Shown here piece after piece: positions 9,214 through 18,339 of a stretch of 64,000 nucleotides of DNA. This DNA is from Campylobacter sp. Lineage in GTDB: Bacteria > Campylobacterota > Campylobacteria > Campylobacterales > Campylobacteraceae. The notes below the pieces were generated by a model. That model had not been told where the DNA came from and did no database searches. It was given only the letters and a program-made list of their open reading frames with translations. Position numbers and translations under genes: made by a program. Positions within the stretch are counted from its first letter, which is position 1. Each line of letters opens with the position of its first letter. The DNA is taken from positions 62,001-126,000 of the forward strand of contig JAFUFY010000005.1 in NCBI GenBank assembly GCA_017469645.1, read 5' to 3'.

Positions 9214-11194
9214 TTGCCGGTGCGTAACTATCTAACGATTTTGATTCGTAATCGTAATATTTTTTATTAAAAAGATTTTTTACACCGGCTCCTAACATCA
9301 AGCCGTTTGCAAATTTATAATTTAACCCCGCATCTACGATAGTTTTGGCTCCGATTGTATCATAATTAGCATCTTTTTGTTTTGAATAATATTTAAGGTC
9401 GCTAAAAATTTTCAAATTACTGATAGGTTCATACGAAGCACCTAAAACAAAGATATGACTTGATACATAAGGCACTTCTTTGCCTACCGAATTTGCATCG
9501 TCGCTTTCTTTTATTTCGGTATTAACATAAGAGTAACTCTCGCTTAAACTTAATTTATCAAAAATATGTTGTTTTGCATTAAGTTCTAAACCGTACCTGC
9601 GAGTTTTACCTATGTTGTAATATCTCCACCATTGATTCGCAGCCCCCATACCTGTGCCGTGCATCTCATTTACAATCTCATCTTTTGTATCGGTTAGATA
9701 AACCGTAGCACTAACATGCGAACCAAAAATTTCATCTTTTAAACCGATTTCATAAGTTTGATAGGTTTCTGATTGCAAATTATTTGTTTTATACTCGCCT
9801 GTTTGTGTTTTATCTGTAAGAGATGAAGGAGACGGAGAGATATAGCCCTTTTCAAATTTTGCATATACATTACCTGAATTCGAATATCTAAAATTCGGTG
9901 TTATCTCAAAAGAATAGTTATTTATATCTCTTTTTGATTTTATCTCATCGCCACCGCTTACGGTAGTTCTACCCATACGAGTTGTTTTTGTTGTCGAAAC
10001 CCTTGTACTATCATATTTTGCCCACTCATATCTTGCACCGCCGCTTAGACCAAATTTATCGCCAAAATTATGCGTTTCATAAAAATATGCAGAGTGAGTA
10101 TTCTTTTTAAGTGCAATATCAATGTCTTGATTTACACTTAAAATAGGCATAGGAGAGACAGCGATATGCATACCGCGATCGCCTTTATTTACGACATAAT
10201 CATAACCAAATATAAAATTTCCACTATCGTAATCAATTTTATTTTTTACATTTATGCCTTGTTTTTGATCCGCAAACAAGCCTTCATTAGTATAGCCGTT
10301 ATCTGAAAAATTTGTTATTTCTACTTTTTGATAATACGGCAAAATATCAAGTGTCCAACTATCGTTAATTTTATTTTGATAATCCAAAGTTATCTCTTTT
10401 CGTTTATGATTTACATCTGTTGTTACGCCCGGAGTTGCATTTTGTCTTCTATCTTGCATAACTTGTGCCATAGTTAAAGTGCCAACCGTATCAAGTCTAT
10501 TTTTATAATAACTTGGCGTAATAATTAATCTTTGATTTTCGGTAATTTGCCAGTTTATCGCACCGCTTAAATAATGTCCGTTTTGTTTGTAATCATCTCT
10601 ATATCCATCGCTTTTAAACGCTTTTGTGCCTAGTTTTAAGAAAAGATTATCGCTTACATTACCGCCGACATTAAGTTTTGCGTCATAGTATTTGTATGAA
10701 CCCATAGTCGAGCCAAAATTTGCATAAGGTTCTTTCGGTGTTTTTTTGGTAATGATATTTACAACACCGCCCCTTGTGCCACCGCCGTAAAGAACGGCTC
10801 CGCCGCCCGGCATTGCTTCTATGCGTTCGACATCTTCGATAGCAATCATATCAAAAGGCACTGTTCCGTGAGCTCCGTCTATCATATTTACGGGAACGCC
10901 GTCAATCATAACTTTTACAGCGGCGTTTGCAGATTCGCCTTGACCACGCATATCAAGCTTATCGCCAATGCTTGATTCGATGATATTAACACCCGGTATT
11001 TTTACCAAAGCTTCTTTTAGGCTTCTATATCCGTGTTCTTGGATTTCATTTTCACCCATTACATAGGCATTTCGCACCTCATCGCTAAGTTTGCTTTCAA
11101 AACCTGTCGCAGTAACTATAATCTCATCAAATTCGATAGAATTTGCCAAAGCTAAACTAGCCGACAAACTAAAAAGAAATATCTTTTTAACCAT
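9173..11194 (-). CDS. TonB-dependent outer-membrane receptor (probable haem/iron chelate receptor), first gene of the operon
   Basis: A 673-residue receptor. The ATG at 11194 is chosen over a position 33 bases further upstream because AAAGGAAG precedes it and a normal signal peptide follows (MVKKIFLFSLSASLALA). A plug domain follows: DEIIVTATGFE (TonB-box-like), SLKEALVKIPGVNI, DGVPVNMIDGAHG, and VERIEAMPGGGAVLYGGGTRGGVVNIITKK. The barrel ends in FYAEFKFDF. It is distinct from the second receptor at 1603-3924. Being first in an operon with the ABC importer suggests it feeds that importer. No FRAP/NPNL pair was recognised, so the ligand stays open. Confidence 0.85.
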   Translation of the reverse strand: MVKKIFLFSLSASLALANSIEFDEIIVTATGFESKLSDEVRNAYVMGENEIQEHGYRSLKEALVKIPGVNIIESSIGDKLDMRGQGESANAAVKVMIDGVPVNMIDGAHGTVPFDMIAIEDVERIEAMPGGGAVLYGGGTRGGVVNIITKKTPKEPYANFGSTMGSYKYYDAKLNVGGNVSDNLFLKLGTKAFKSDGYRDDYKQNGHYLSGAINWQITENQRLIITPSYYKNRLDTVGTLTMAQVMQDRRQNATPGVTTDVNHKRKEITLDYQNKINDSWTLDILPYYQKVEITNFSDNGYTNEGLFADQKQGINVKNKIDYDSGNFIFGYDYVVNKGDRGMHIAVSPMPILSVNQDIDIALKKNTHSAYFYETHNFGDKFGLSGGARYEWAKYDSTRVSTTKTTRMGRTTVSGGDEIKSKRDINNYSFEITPNFRYSNSGNVYAKFEKGYISPSPSSLTDKTQTGEYKTNNLQSETYQTYEIGLKDEIFGSHVSATVYLTDTKDEIVNEMHGTGMGAANQWWRYYNIGKTRRYGLELNAKQHIFDKLSLSESYSYVNTEIKESDDANSVGKEVPYVSSHIFVLGASYEPISNLKIFSDLKYYSKQKDANYDTIGAKTIVDAGLNYKFANGLMLGAGVKNLFNKKYYDYESKSLDSYAPANERNFYAEFKFDF

Positions 11195-11232
11195 AAAACT
11201 TCCTTTATAAATAAAAATTAAAATCAAAAAAT

Positions 11233-11268
11233 AAATTTGAAATAACTATATATAGCTATTTCAAATTT
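11233..11268. promoter_or_regulatory. 36-bp near-perfect palindrome in the leader of the haem/iron operon
   Basis: Two 18-base arms abut with no spacer: AAATTTGAAATAACTATA at 11233-11250 and its complement at 11251-11268, with one mismatch. It ends 39 bases before the receptor ATG. It could be a dimeric regulator operator or a leader hairpin. No function is assigned. Confidence 0.55.
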
Positions 11269-11341
11269 AAAATCGTGAAAATTTATCAAATTTAATCTTA
11301 ATTAATAATTAAAATCAATAAATTTATTTATCTTGATAAAA

Positions 11342-11356
11342 TAAAAATTATTTTCA
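11342..11356 (-). promoter_or_regulatory. Fur-box-like site upstream of the haem/iron operon
   Basis: On the minus strand the site reads TGAAAATAATTTTTA. It matches 11 of the 14 defined positions of the 7-1-7 consensus TGATAATNATTATCA. A second imperfect repeat (TTATCTTGATAA) adjoins it at about 11328-11339. The whole 11195-11603 stretch (409 bases without a gene) is extremely AT-rich, so chance matches are likely. Position ahead of an iron operon is the main support. I could not choose a single -10 box. Confidence 0.4.
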
Positions 11357-11540
11357 AAAAGAATTGTAAATTTAAGCGTATTTTTTTGCTAGTTTTGTGC
11401 TAAATTTATAAAAATTTAGCCAAACACTCGACACTGAGCATTTAAATTTTGTAAATTTTTAAAATTAGATTATATTTAAATTGTAGAGTTTGCAAATTTA
11501 TAGGCGTAATAATTTAAAAAATTTCACGCTTTTAAGCAAA

Positions 11541-11561
11541 GCGCACTTGGTTTGTGTGCGC
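11541..11561. terminator. GC-rich stem-loop downstream of serC
   Basis: GCGCAC at 11541-11546 pairs with GTGCGC at 11556-11561, with further pairing of neighbouring GCAAA/TTTGC bases. This is strikingly GC-rich for the surrounding AT-rich spacer. It lies about 40 bases past the serC stop in the serC direction. A run of T appears only after a second short stem, so a terminator role is tentative. Confidence 0.4.
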
Positions 11562-11603
11562 AAAGCCTATAAAGCGCAAATTTAAGCCATTTAGTATAAT
11601 AAT

Positions 11604-12680
11604 CTACCCATTTTTCTTTGCAAATTCTCTCATAAATTCGCAAAGAGTTTGGACATTATCTAGCGTTATGGCATTATAAATCGAAGCACGAATTCCGCCT
11701 AAAACGCGGTGCCCTTTAAGTCCTATCATGCCGTTAGCTTCTGCCATTTTAACAAAAAGCGGTTCAAGTTCAGGGTTTGCGATATTAAAAACCACATTCA
11801 TAAGACTTCTACTATCTTTTTTTACATGACCTTTGTAAAAATCGCTAAGCTCGTCAATCGTGCCGTAAAGTAGCTCAGCTTTTGCGACATTTCGTTTGTG
11901 AATTTCGCCTAATCCGCCTAAATTTTCAATCCAAGAAAGCATTAAATTTAGCATATAAATGCCAAAAGTATTTGGCGTGTTGCTCATAGAATCGGCATCA
12001 ACCTGCGTTTTATATCGCAAAATCAAAGGCGTTTTTGTATTTTCTACGCGATCAAGCAAATCTTTGCGAATCACCACAAGCGTTACGCCTGCCGGGCCGC
12101 CGTTTTTTTGAATTCCGCCGTAAAAAAGCCCAACGCTACTTAAATCCACAGGGCGAGAAAAAAGATCGCTCGAACTATCGACGACTAGCGGACATTTGCA
12201 TTTTGGAAGCTCGGCATACTGAGTGCCGTAAATCGTATTATTTGAACAAATATAGCCGTAATCGGCATCGTCGCTAAATTTGACCACAGGGATATGATCA
12301 AATTTGCTCTCTTTGCTACTTGCTACGACCTTATAGTTTATCCCCAAAATTTCTGCTTCTTTAATCGCTTTATTTGTCCAGTTGCCTGTATTTGCATACT
12401 CTGCAACACCGCCATTATATAAATTCATCGGCACTTGCGCAAACTGCAAACTAGCGCCCCCTTGCAAAAAAAGCACGGCATAATCATCGCTAAATCCGTA
12501 AAGCGATTTTACTCTATCCATGGCTTGGTGCAAGACCTCTTCAAAAACTTTCGTTCTGTGCGAAATTTCCATGATCGAATATCCGCGTCCTTGATAGTTC
12601 AAAAACTCGTCCTGTGCCTGTTTTAGGACACTTAGCGGTATCGTGCTAGGACCTGCGCTAAAATTTATAACTCTTTGCAT
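11604..12680 (-). CDS. serC: Phosphoserine aminotransferase
   Basis: Converts 3-phosphohydroxypyruvate plus glutamate to phosphoserine (serine pathway; also pyridoxal phosphate synthesis). At 358 residues it has normal length. Landmarks: the N-terminal [25 protein letters not shown], the phosphate-binding [17 protein letters not shown], and the PLP lysine in [14 protein letters not shown] (about residue 193). The C-terminal [15 protein letters not shown] is also typical. The gene ends a co-directional cluster with xseA (12-base gap) and ubiE. serB lies in another cluster of this window. Confidence 0.96.
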   Translation of the reverse strand: MQRVINFSAGPSTIPLSVLKQAQDEFLNYQGRGYSIMEISHRTKVFEEVLHQAMDRVKSLYGFSDDYAVLFLQGGASLQFAQVPMNLYNGGVAEYANTGNWTNKAIKEAEILGINYKVVASSKESKFDHIPVVKFSDDADYGYICSNNTIYGTQYAELPKCKCPLVVDSSSDLFSRPVDLSSVGLFYGGIQKNGGPAGVTLVVIRKDLLDRVENTKTPLILRYKTQVDADSMSNTPNTFGIYMLNLMLSWIENLGGLGEIHKRNVAKAELLYGTIDELSDFYKGHVKKDSRSLMNVVFNIANPELEPLFVKMAEANGMIGLKGHRVLGGIRASIYNAITLDNVQTLCEFMREFAKKNG

Positions 12681-12692
12681 TTTATCTCCTTT

Positions 12693-13856
12693 TTATTCTA
12701 TCGTTGCTTGTTTTTGCGTATTTTGCGATGATAAAACGACTTTATCGCCACTTTTTAAATCGCTTAAATTTGTAAGTTTTCCGTCTTTAAAAACCGCAAC
12801 CAAATCTTTTGTAATTTCAAAAAATTTCGCTCTCCCGGCTAAAATTTCATCTTTTAGCCTAATTTCAGCTTTTAAATTTGTAAATTTCAAATTTATAGCG
12901 TTATCAAATTTAAGCTTTGAAGCATTTAAATTTAAAAGCGAACGCTTGATTTTTTCGCCTACGGCTTTGCTTTTTAACTCCAAATTTAGCGTATTTATTA
13001 AATTTTTTGATTTTACAATTTTATCGTTTATAAAATCGTTAAAATATCTATCTAAGCTATCTAAATTTTGCATTAGTTCATTTCCGTCAGGTAGTAAATC
13101 AACCATCGCAGCCGTCGGCGTGGGGCTTCTGTGATCGGCAACAAAATCGCTAATGCTAAAATCAATCTCATGACCGATTGCTGAAATCACGGGCGTCCTA
13201 GTCGCAAAAATAGCTCTTGCTAAATTTTCGTCATTAAAACACCATAAATCTTCCTTGCTACCACCGCCTCTGGCTATAATGATAGCGTCATAATCCTTGC
13301 TATCGGCGATTTTTAGGGCATTTACAATGCTAAATGCTGCATTTTCGCCCTGCATTAGTGCGCCGTAGGCGTGAATTTGACAAAAAGCCCTTTTATCAAA
13401 TGCGATTTTTTTCATATCTGCGTATGCTGCGGAAGTTAGGCTTGTGATTAAAGCGATTTTTTTAGGAAATTTTGGTAGCGGTTTTTTTTGTGCAGGGTCA
13501 AATAGCCCTTCGTTGGCTAATTTTTCTTTAAGTCTTGCAAAGGCGATTTCAAGTTCGCCGTCCCCTTGAAGCACCAAATTTGAAGCGATGATTTGATAAC
13601 TTCCGCTTGGCGTATAAAGGCTAACTTTGCCCGTGATAACGACCTTGTCGCCGGTTTTTAGAAGAAATTTAAGCCGTGAATTTGCAAACTTAAACATAGC
13701 GCAATCAACCGCGCTTTTTTCATCTTTTATCGTAAAATACCAATGCCCGCTGGTTGCGTTTTTAGTAAATTTTGATATTTCACCCTCGACTTCGATAAAT
13801 GAAAAAGTAGTTTCTAAAAGCGATTTTGCTTGTTCGTTTAGCTCACTAACGGTCAT
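12693..13856 (-). CDS. xseA: Exodeoxyribonuclease VII large subunit
   Basis: XseA with XseB degrades single-stranded DNA to short oligonucleotides. The 387-residue product has an N-terminal OB-fold (about 1-100; GEISKFTKNATSGHWYFTIKD). The conserved catalytic core follows: IALITSLTSAAYADM, DAIIIARGGGSKEDLWCFNDE, then ISAIGHEIDFSISDFVADHRSPTPTAA. The C-terminal helical part is short, as is usual in this phylum. The start directly abuts the ubiE stop. No xseB is seen in the window. Confidence 0.93.
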   Translation of the reverse strand: MTVSELNEQAKSLLETTFSFIEVEGEISKFTKNATSGHWYFTIKDEKSAVDCAMFKFANSRLKFLLKTGDKVVITGKVSLYTPSGSYQIIASNLVLQGDGELEIAFARLKEKLANEGLFDPAQKKPLPKFPKKIALITSLTSAAYADMKKIAFDKRAFCQIHAYGALMQGENAAFSIVNALKIADSKDYDAIIIARGGGSKEDLWCFNDENLARAIFATRTPVISAIGHEIDFSISDFVADHRSPTPTAAMVDLLPDGNELMQNLDSLDRYFNDFINDKIVKSKNLINTLNLELKSKAVGEKIKRSLLNLNASKLKFDNAINLKFTNLKAEIRLKDEILAGRAKFFEITKDLVAVFKDGKLTNLSDLKSGDKVVLSSQNTQKQATIE

Positions 13857-14567
13857 TTAACGCACCTTTTTTGCGACAAAAAGCGTAGTAACATCAAAGC
13901 TAAAACCTTTTGAAATTTCCACTTCAAAGCCACTGTTTTCGAGCTTTTGTTTAAATTCAGCTGTATCTAAAAAATTTCCTATCGAATTTGGCAAATATTC
14001 GTAAGCTTCCTTGTTTTTTGAAACAAAACCGCCAAGACTAGGCAAAATTTTATTGACATAAAAATCTCTTGCTTTAAAAACTAGGCTTTTTTTGCTACTT
14101 TTTGTAAATTCCAAAACGACCAAATAACCGCCTATTTTAAGCACTCTGTTAAATTCAACCAAAGCCTTATTAAGCTCGACAACATTTCGTATGCCATAAC
14201 TTATGCTTAAAATATCAGCGCTCCCGCTTGAAAGCGTAGTTTCGGTCGCACTTGCTGTGATAAATTTAAAATCTTTAAACTTTTCTTTGGCGACTTCAAG
14301 CATTCCCGTGCTTGGATCAACGCCGATAATTTCATCGATTTTAACGCCAAAATCACCTGCTAAATTCGCCCAAGTCCCCATCATATCGCCCGTGCCACAA
14401 GCGACATCGACGATTTTTATATTTTGGTTTTTAAATTTTTTTAACACCGCCCTGACCGCTTTTTTTCGCCACGAAACATCAACCCCAAAACTAATAACCC
14501 TATTTGCCTTGTCGTAAGTAGGGGCGATTTCGTTAAACATCTCTACTATTTTTTCTTGCTTTTCCAC
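13857..14567 (-). CDS. ubiE: Demethylmenaquinone methyltransferase (UbiE/MenG)
   Basis: SAM-dependent C-methylation in menaquinone synthesis, the respiratory quinone of this group. The start is GTG at 14567 with AAGGAAA six bases upstream; it overlaps the previous gene's TAG by one base. Motifs in the 236 residues: FNEIAPTYDKANRVISFG, SAM-binding VDVACGTGDM (about 53-62), GVDPSTGML, and YGIRNV...LEF, typical of UbiE. In Campylobacterales, where menaquinone and methylmenaquinone are used, MenG is the physiologically sensible role. Confidence 0.9.
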   Translation of the reverse strand: MEKQEKIVEMFNEIAPTYDKANRVISFGVDVSWRKKAVRAVLKKFKNQNIKIVDVACGTGDMMGTWANLAGDFGVKIDEIIGVDPSTGMLEVAKEKFKDFKFITASATETTLSSGSADILSISYGIRNVVELNKALVEFNRVLKIGGYLVVLEFTKSSKKSLVFKARDFYVNKILPSLGGFVSKNKEAYEYLPNSIGNFLDTAEFKQKLENSGFEVEISKGFSFDVTTLFVAKKVR

Positions 14568-15958
14568 TAAATTTCCTTGTAAATTTTTAAAAATTTGATA
14601 TTTTTGTTTAAAATTGTAATAAATTTTGCCTTATTCTCCAAAATATTTTGTTTTATTTTCATACTATGTCCTAAAATCAGTCTTTCAAAACTGCATAAAA
14701 ATGCAGAAATTTCATTTTGGTTTTTCAGCGAATTTTGATAAATTTGTATAAATTTTAGCCACAAATCAATATCTTGCAAATTTCCAAAAATCTCTTGCAA
14801 ACGCTTTGATATTTTTGAAAGTTCGTTTAGAGATTTTTGATTGAAAGTTGAAGTAAAATATTCAAGTGCGTATCTTAAATTTTTTATTTTTATTCTTATG
14901 GCATGAAAGTCCGAATTCTGCGAATTTTCATTTAAATTTTTTAGTGCAGTTTTTAATTTTTTTATATCGTTTAAAAGCAAAATTGCAATAAATTTTTTTG
15001 CTCTTTTTTCATACTCTTTGACGCCAAAACGACGATTTTCATCGCTCAAAAATACTTCAAGGGTTTTTAAAAACAGCTCGAAATTTTCGCTTTTAAAGAA
15101 ATTTTCTAACTTAGCATTAGCTTTTTCTTCGCTAGTTTTTAGCGTTTGAAGTAGCAAATTTGGCGTATTTAAAAAAGATAATTTTTTATGAAAAATTTCC
15201 AAATCTCTTTTTTCGTTTGTTTTGTTTGCGATGATTTTTAAAATTTTTAAAATTTCATTACAGAAATTGGGCTCAAAAAGCTCTCTGCTTTGTTTTAAAA
15301 CGGCTCTAAATTTTCTAAGGGAAATCCTAAATTTATGCAAACTCTCACCATTTTTATCGTCTAAAAACTCATTTTTAAAGCTTTTAATATCATCAAAAAT
15401 CAATCGTAAAATAAAAATAATAGCTTCAAAACTATCCAAATATGCAGGAATTTTAAAGGTTAAATTTTTATTTTTGCGTAAAATTTGCCATGCTTTTTTC
15501 GTATCAAATTTGCCAAGCGGAGTTCCAAAAAGAGCTAAATTTAACTCATCAAATTCGTTTAAATTTGAAATTTCACTAAATTTCATATCACTAAAAAACG
15601 AATTTGTATCAAATTCTTTCGCTAAATTTTCATTTTCAAAAAGCACTTTTGCTATGCAAACTCCGCTAAGTTCGCCTTTGTAAATTCTAAATTCGGCATT
15701 TTGAGATTTAAATGCATCATATTTTAAGCTTGGAATAATTTTATCTTTTTGTGCGATTTTAAATTCATCTTTTGAGATCGTAAAAATTTGCAAATTCTCT
15801 TTTTTGTGCGATAAAAAACAGCCGTTAGAACTTTTGATATAGCAAATTTGTGGATTTGATGAGATATAAAATTTTTGTGTTTTATCTTTTTGGAATTTTG
15901 TAGTATTGTGAGCTAAAAATTCAGTCTTGCTAAACAAAAATTTACGCTCTATTTGCAT
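14567..15958 (-). CDS. CHAD-domain protein with degenerate N-terminal CYTH-like region
   Basis: The ATG at 15958 is preferred (GGAGTGGAGT just upstream) over a TTG four codons earlier, giving 463 residues. The first ~130 residues begin MQIERKFLF, like CYTH/triphosphate tunnel enzymes. The first glutamate of the ExExK signature is Gln, and the later acidic strand pair is changed (CIAKVLFEN), so catalysis is doubtful. The C-terminal two thirds are a helical CHAD domain, with His/Arg/Lys-rich repeats such as LHKFRISLRKFRAVLK and HAIRIKIKNLRYALEYF. CHAD domains bind polyphosphate. It overlaps ubiE by one base. Function is inferred only from the domain. Confidence 0.75.
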   Translation of the reverse strand: MQIERKFLFSKTEFLAHNTTKFQKDKTQKFYISSNPQICYIKSSNGCFLSHKKENLQIFTISKDEFKIAQKDKIIPSLKYDAFKSQNAEFRIYKGELSGVCIAKVLFENENLAKEFDTNSFFSDMKFSEISNLNEFDELNLALFGTPLGKFDTKKAWQILRKNKNLTFKIPAYLDSFEAIIFILRLIFDDIKSFKNEFLDDKNGESLHKFRISLRKFRAVLKQSRELFEPNFCNEILKILKIIANKTNEKRDLEIFHKKLSFLNTPNLLLQTLKTSEEKANAKLENFFKSENFELFLKTLEVFLSDENRRFGVKEYEKRAKKFIAILLLNDIKKLKTALKNLNENSQNSDFHAIRIKIKNLRYALEYFTSTFNQKSLNELSKISKRLQEIFGNLQDIDLWLKFIQIYQNSLKNQNEISAFLCSFERLILGHSMKIKQNILENKAKFITILNKNIKFLKIYKEI

Positions 15959-16015
15959 ACTCCACTCCAAAAAATAAGGTGGAGTATCCTACCAAAATAG
16001 AGCTTAAATTTCAAA

Positions 16016-16426
16016 CTATCTGCAACACTCGCAGTCGCTAACGGTCGCAACTACATTGAATTTTTTGATAATGTTTCTTGCTTTTCTTTCGAATTCTTCT
16101 TTTGCTTTGATTAAAGTATCATCGTCCATACCCAAATCTTCGATACTTCCGCATTTTTCGCAAACTACATGGATATGCGGTTTTTCATAAATATCAAATC
16201 TGCTTTTTTGATTTGGCGCATTTACTTCGACCACAACGCCCTCATCAAGTAAAGTGTTAAGATTTTTATAAACCGTTGCAAGTGAGATAGACGGATAATC
16301 TTTTTTAATATCTTCGTAAAGTTTTTCGATGCTTGGGTGTTCGTGATGAGCCAAAACCTTTAAAATGCAAAGTCTTTGCGGAGTAGCTTTTAAACCGCAA
16401 TTTTTCAGCAAATCAATGTGATCCAT
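16016..16426 (-). CDS. perR: Peroxide-responsive Fur-family repressor PerR
   Basis: A 136-residue Fur-family regulator with an N-terminal winged helix (ATPQRLCILKVL...SLATVYKNLNTL). The structural zinc site is C89xxC92 plus C132xxC135. The regulatory metal ligands align exactly with Bacillus PerR H37/D85/H91/H93/D104 in spacing: H30, D78, H84, H86, D97. An Asp at the last position, where Fur proteins usually have Glu, supports PerR. It also sits next to dxs, as perR does in C. jejuni. It probably represses peroxide defence genes, sensing H2O2 by histidine oxidation. Confidence 0.88.
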   Translation of the reverse strand: MDHIDLLKNCGLKATPQRLCILKVLAHHEHPSIEKLYEDIKKDYPSISLATVYKNLNTLLDEGVVVEVNAPNQKSRFDIYEKPHIHVVCEKCGSIEDLGMDDDTLIKAKEEFERKARNIIKKFNVVATVSDCECCR

Positions 16427-16459
16427 TAAATTTTCCTTAAATTTATAATTTTCGTAAGA

Positions 16460-16465
16460 ATAATA
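16460..16465 (-). promoter_or_regulatory. -10 box of the perR promoter
   Basis: On the minus strand TATTAT lies 34 bases before the perR ATG. A TTTAAACTTATTTTTGC stretch precedes it, the periodic T-rich -16/-35 style of Campylobacter sigma70 promoters. It is located between dxs and perR, so perR can be transcribed independently of dxs. Confidence 0.5.
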
Positions 16466-16497
16466 GCAAAAATAAGTTTAAACCTGTCTTATATTAA

Positions 16498-18339
16498 TTA
16501 AGATTTTTTATTATTTAATATAAAATTTGTGATAGTATTGTAGTCAAGTCCTAAATTTGCTTCAACTATGCCAGTATTGCCGTGTTGAATAAATTTATCA
16601 CTATATTCAAAACTATAAATTTTTATATCATAAATTTTATTATCTTGTAAAAATCCGCCAAGTATTTCAGCGATACCGCCCTTTTTCGCACTATCACTAA
16701 AAACATACCAAATTTTATCTTTTTTGGCTAAATTTAGTAAAAATTCGCTATCTAATGGCTTAGCAAAAACCAAATCCACAACATCGCAAGGAATTTCATT
16801 TTCTAAATTTAAAGCCACTTTGCAGGCCTTACCCACAGCGTTGCCATAACCAATAAGAGCGACGGTTGCGTTTTTATTCTCTTGCAAAAAACAGGCTTTT
16901 GTAAAATCCAAAATCTCTAAATTCGCAAATTTATCTTTAAATTCGTCTAAAATAAAGCTTCCACGCGGATAGCGAAGTGCTAAAACACCCTTATGTGCGT
17001 AAGAATACTCCATTAAAGCATGAAAACTTTGCTCATCTCTTGGAGCACACATTGAGATATTTGGTATCGCATTTAAAAAGCTTATATCAAATGCGCCTTG
17101 ATGCGTCTCGCCGTCTTCGCCGACGATTCCTGCTCTATCCATGGCTATTACAGCACCCAAGTTCATAATAGCTAAATCATGAATCACTTGATCATAAGCT
17201 CTTTGCATAAATGTCGAATAAATGGTAATGTAAGGCTTAAAGCCTTCCTTTGCCATCGCCGCCATTGAGCTAACTGCGTGTTGCTCGGCTATTGCTGCGT
17301 CCCAAAAACGATCAGGAAAAGCTTCCATAAGCTTATCAATACCTGTTCCATTTGGCATAGCTGCCGTTACGCCCACGACATTTTCGTGTTTTTTAGCTAA
17401 ATTTAACAAAGCTTCGCTATAAATATCAGTCGCTTTTTTTAGGCTTTCGCCTTTTTTGAATTCGCCGCTTTGCAGATCAAAAGGTCCCACGCCGTGCCAC
17501 GATACTTCGTAACCTTCGGCTTTTTCATAACCTTTGCCTTTTATGGTTTGCGCATGTATCACCACAGGTTTTTTCATCGCTTTTGCTGCTTCAAGAGCGT
17601 TTATAATCTCAACCAAATTGTGTCCGTCGATTGGGCCAATATATTCAAGACCTAGCTCCTCAAAAAACATTCCGGGCATGATTAGACGCAAAGAATTTTC
17701 AAATTTTTTAGCCATATAGGTTGCACCTTTTGGTGCGTGAGATAAAATTTGCGTAACTTTGCCTTTGAATTTTTGATACATTTCCCCCGCCATAGCCTGA
17801 CTTAGATATTTACTTAAAGCCCCGATTGGTTTAGAAATGCTCATTTTATTATCATTTAAAAGAATTATACAAGGAAGTCTTAAATCGCCTAGCTCGTTCA
17901 TAGCTTCATAAGCTATCCCGCCACTCATCGAACCATCGCCGATAAATGCGATAGGAATTCGATCTTCGTTTTTAAGCTTTATAGCTTTTGCGGCACCAAG
18001 AGCTAGTGAAATCGAAGTCGAGCTATGCCCTGCGATAAAATAGTCAAATTCGCTCTCGCTTGGCTTTGTATATCCGCTGATACCGCCAAATTTACGCAAA
18101 CTCTCAAAACTATCCCAGCGATCCGATAAGAGTTTATGAGCGTAGCTTTGATGACTAACATCAAAAATAAATGGATCTTTTTTAGCATCAAAAACGAAGT
18201 GCATAGCTACGATTAGCTCGACTGCGCCGATATTTGAGCTTAGATGACCGCCGTTAGTGCTAACGACTTCTAAAATGCGAGAGCGAATTTTTTCGCAAAG
18301 CTCGATTAACTCATCTAGCGAATAGTTTTTAATATCCAT
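16498..18339 (-). CDS. dxs: 1-deoxy-D-xylulose-5-phosphate synthase
   Basis: First step of the methylerythritol phosphate isoprenoid pathway: pyruvate plus glyceraldehyde 3-phosphate to DXP, using thiamine diphosphate. 613 residues, normal length. Visible: HLSSNIGAVELIVAMH, FDVSHQSYAHKLLS, the ThDP-binding GDGSMSGG...LNDNKMSIS (about 145-180), and the transketolase pyrimidine domain with FMQRAYDQVIHDLA and DRAGIVGEDGETHQG. The start codon overlaps the hisC stop by one base (TAATG). In C. jejuni fliF-fliG-fliH separate these two genes. Confidence 0.96.
   Translation of the reverse strand: MDIKNYSLDELIELCEKIRSRILEVVSTNGGHLSSNIGAVELIVAMHFVFDAKKDPFIFDVSHQSYAHKLLSDRWDSFESLRKFGGISGYTKPSESEFDYFIAGHSSTSISLALGAAKAIKLKNEDRIPIAFIGDGSMSGGIAYEAMNELGDLRLPCIILLNDNKMSISKPIGALSKYLSQAMAGEMYQKFKGKVTQILSHAPKGATYMAKKFENSLRLIMPGMFFEELGLEYIGPIDGHNLVEIINALEAAKAMKKPVVIHAQTIKGKGYEKAEGYEVSWHGVGPFDLQSGEFKKGESLKKATDIYSEALLNLAKKHENVVGVTAAMPNGTGIDKLMEAFPDRFWDAAIAEQHAVSSMAAMAKEGFKPYITIYSTFMQRAYDQVIHDLAIMNLGAVIAMDRAGIVGEDGETHQGAFDISFLNAIPNISMCAPRDEQSFHALMEYSYAHKGVLALRYPRGSFILDEFKDKFANLEILDFTKACFLQENKNATVALIGYGNAVGKACKVALNLENEIPCDVVDLVFAKPLDSEFLLNLAKKDKIWYVFSDSAKKGGIAEILGGFLQDNKIYDIKIYSFEYSDKFIQHGNTGIVEANLGLDYNTITNFILNNKKS

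Noticed and set aside
12643-13134. 163-codon plus-strand frame inside xseA
   Set aside because: Lies antisense to conserved xseA sequence; Ser/Phe-rich composition is that of a reverse-strand shadow.
15222-15683. 153-codon plus-strand frame within the CHAD protein gene
   Set aside because: Antisense of a Lys/Asn/Phe-rich reading frame; typical AT-rich shadow.
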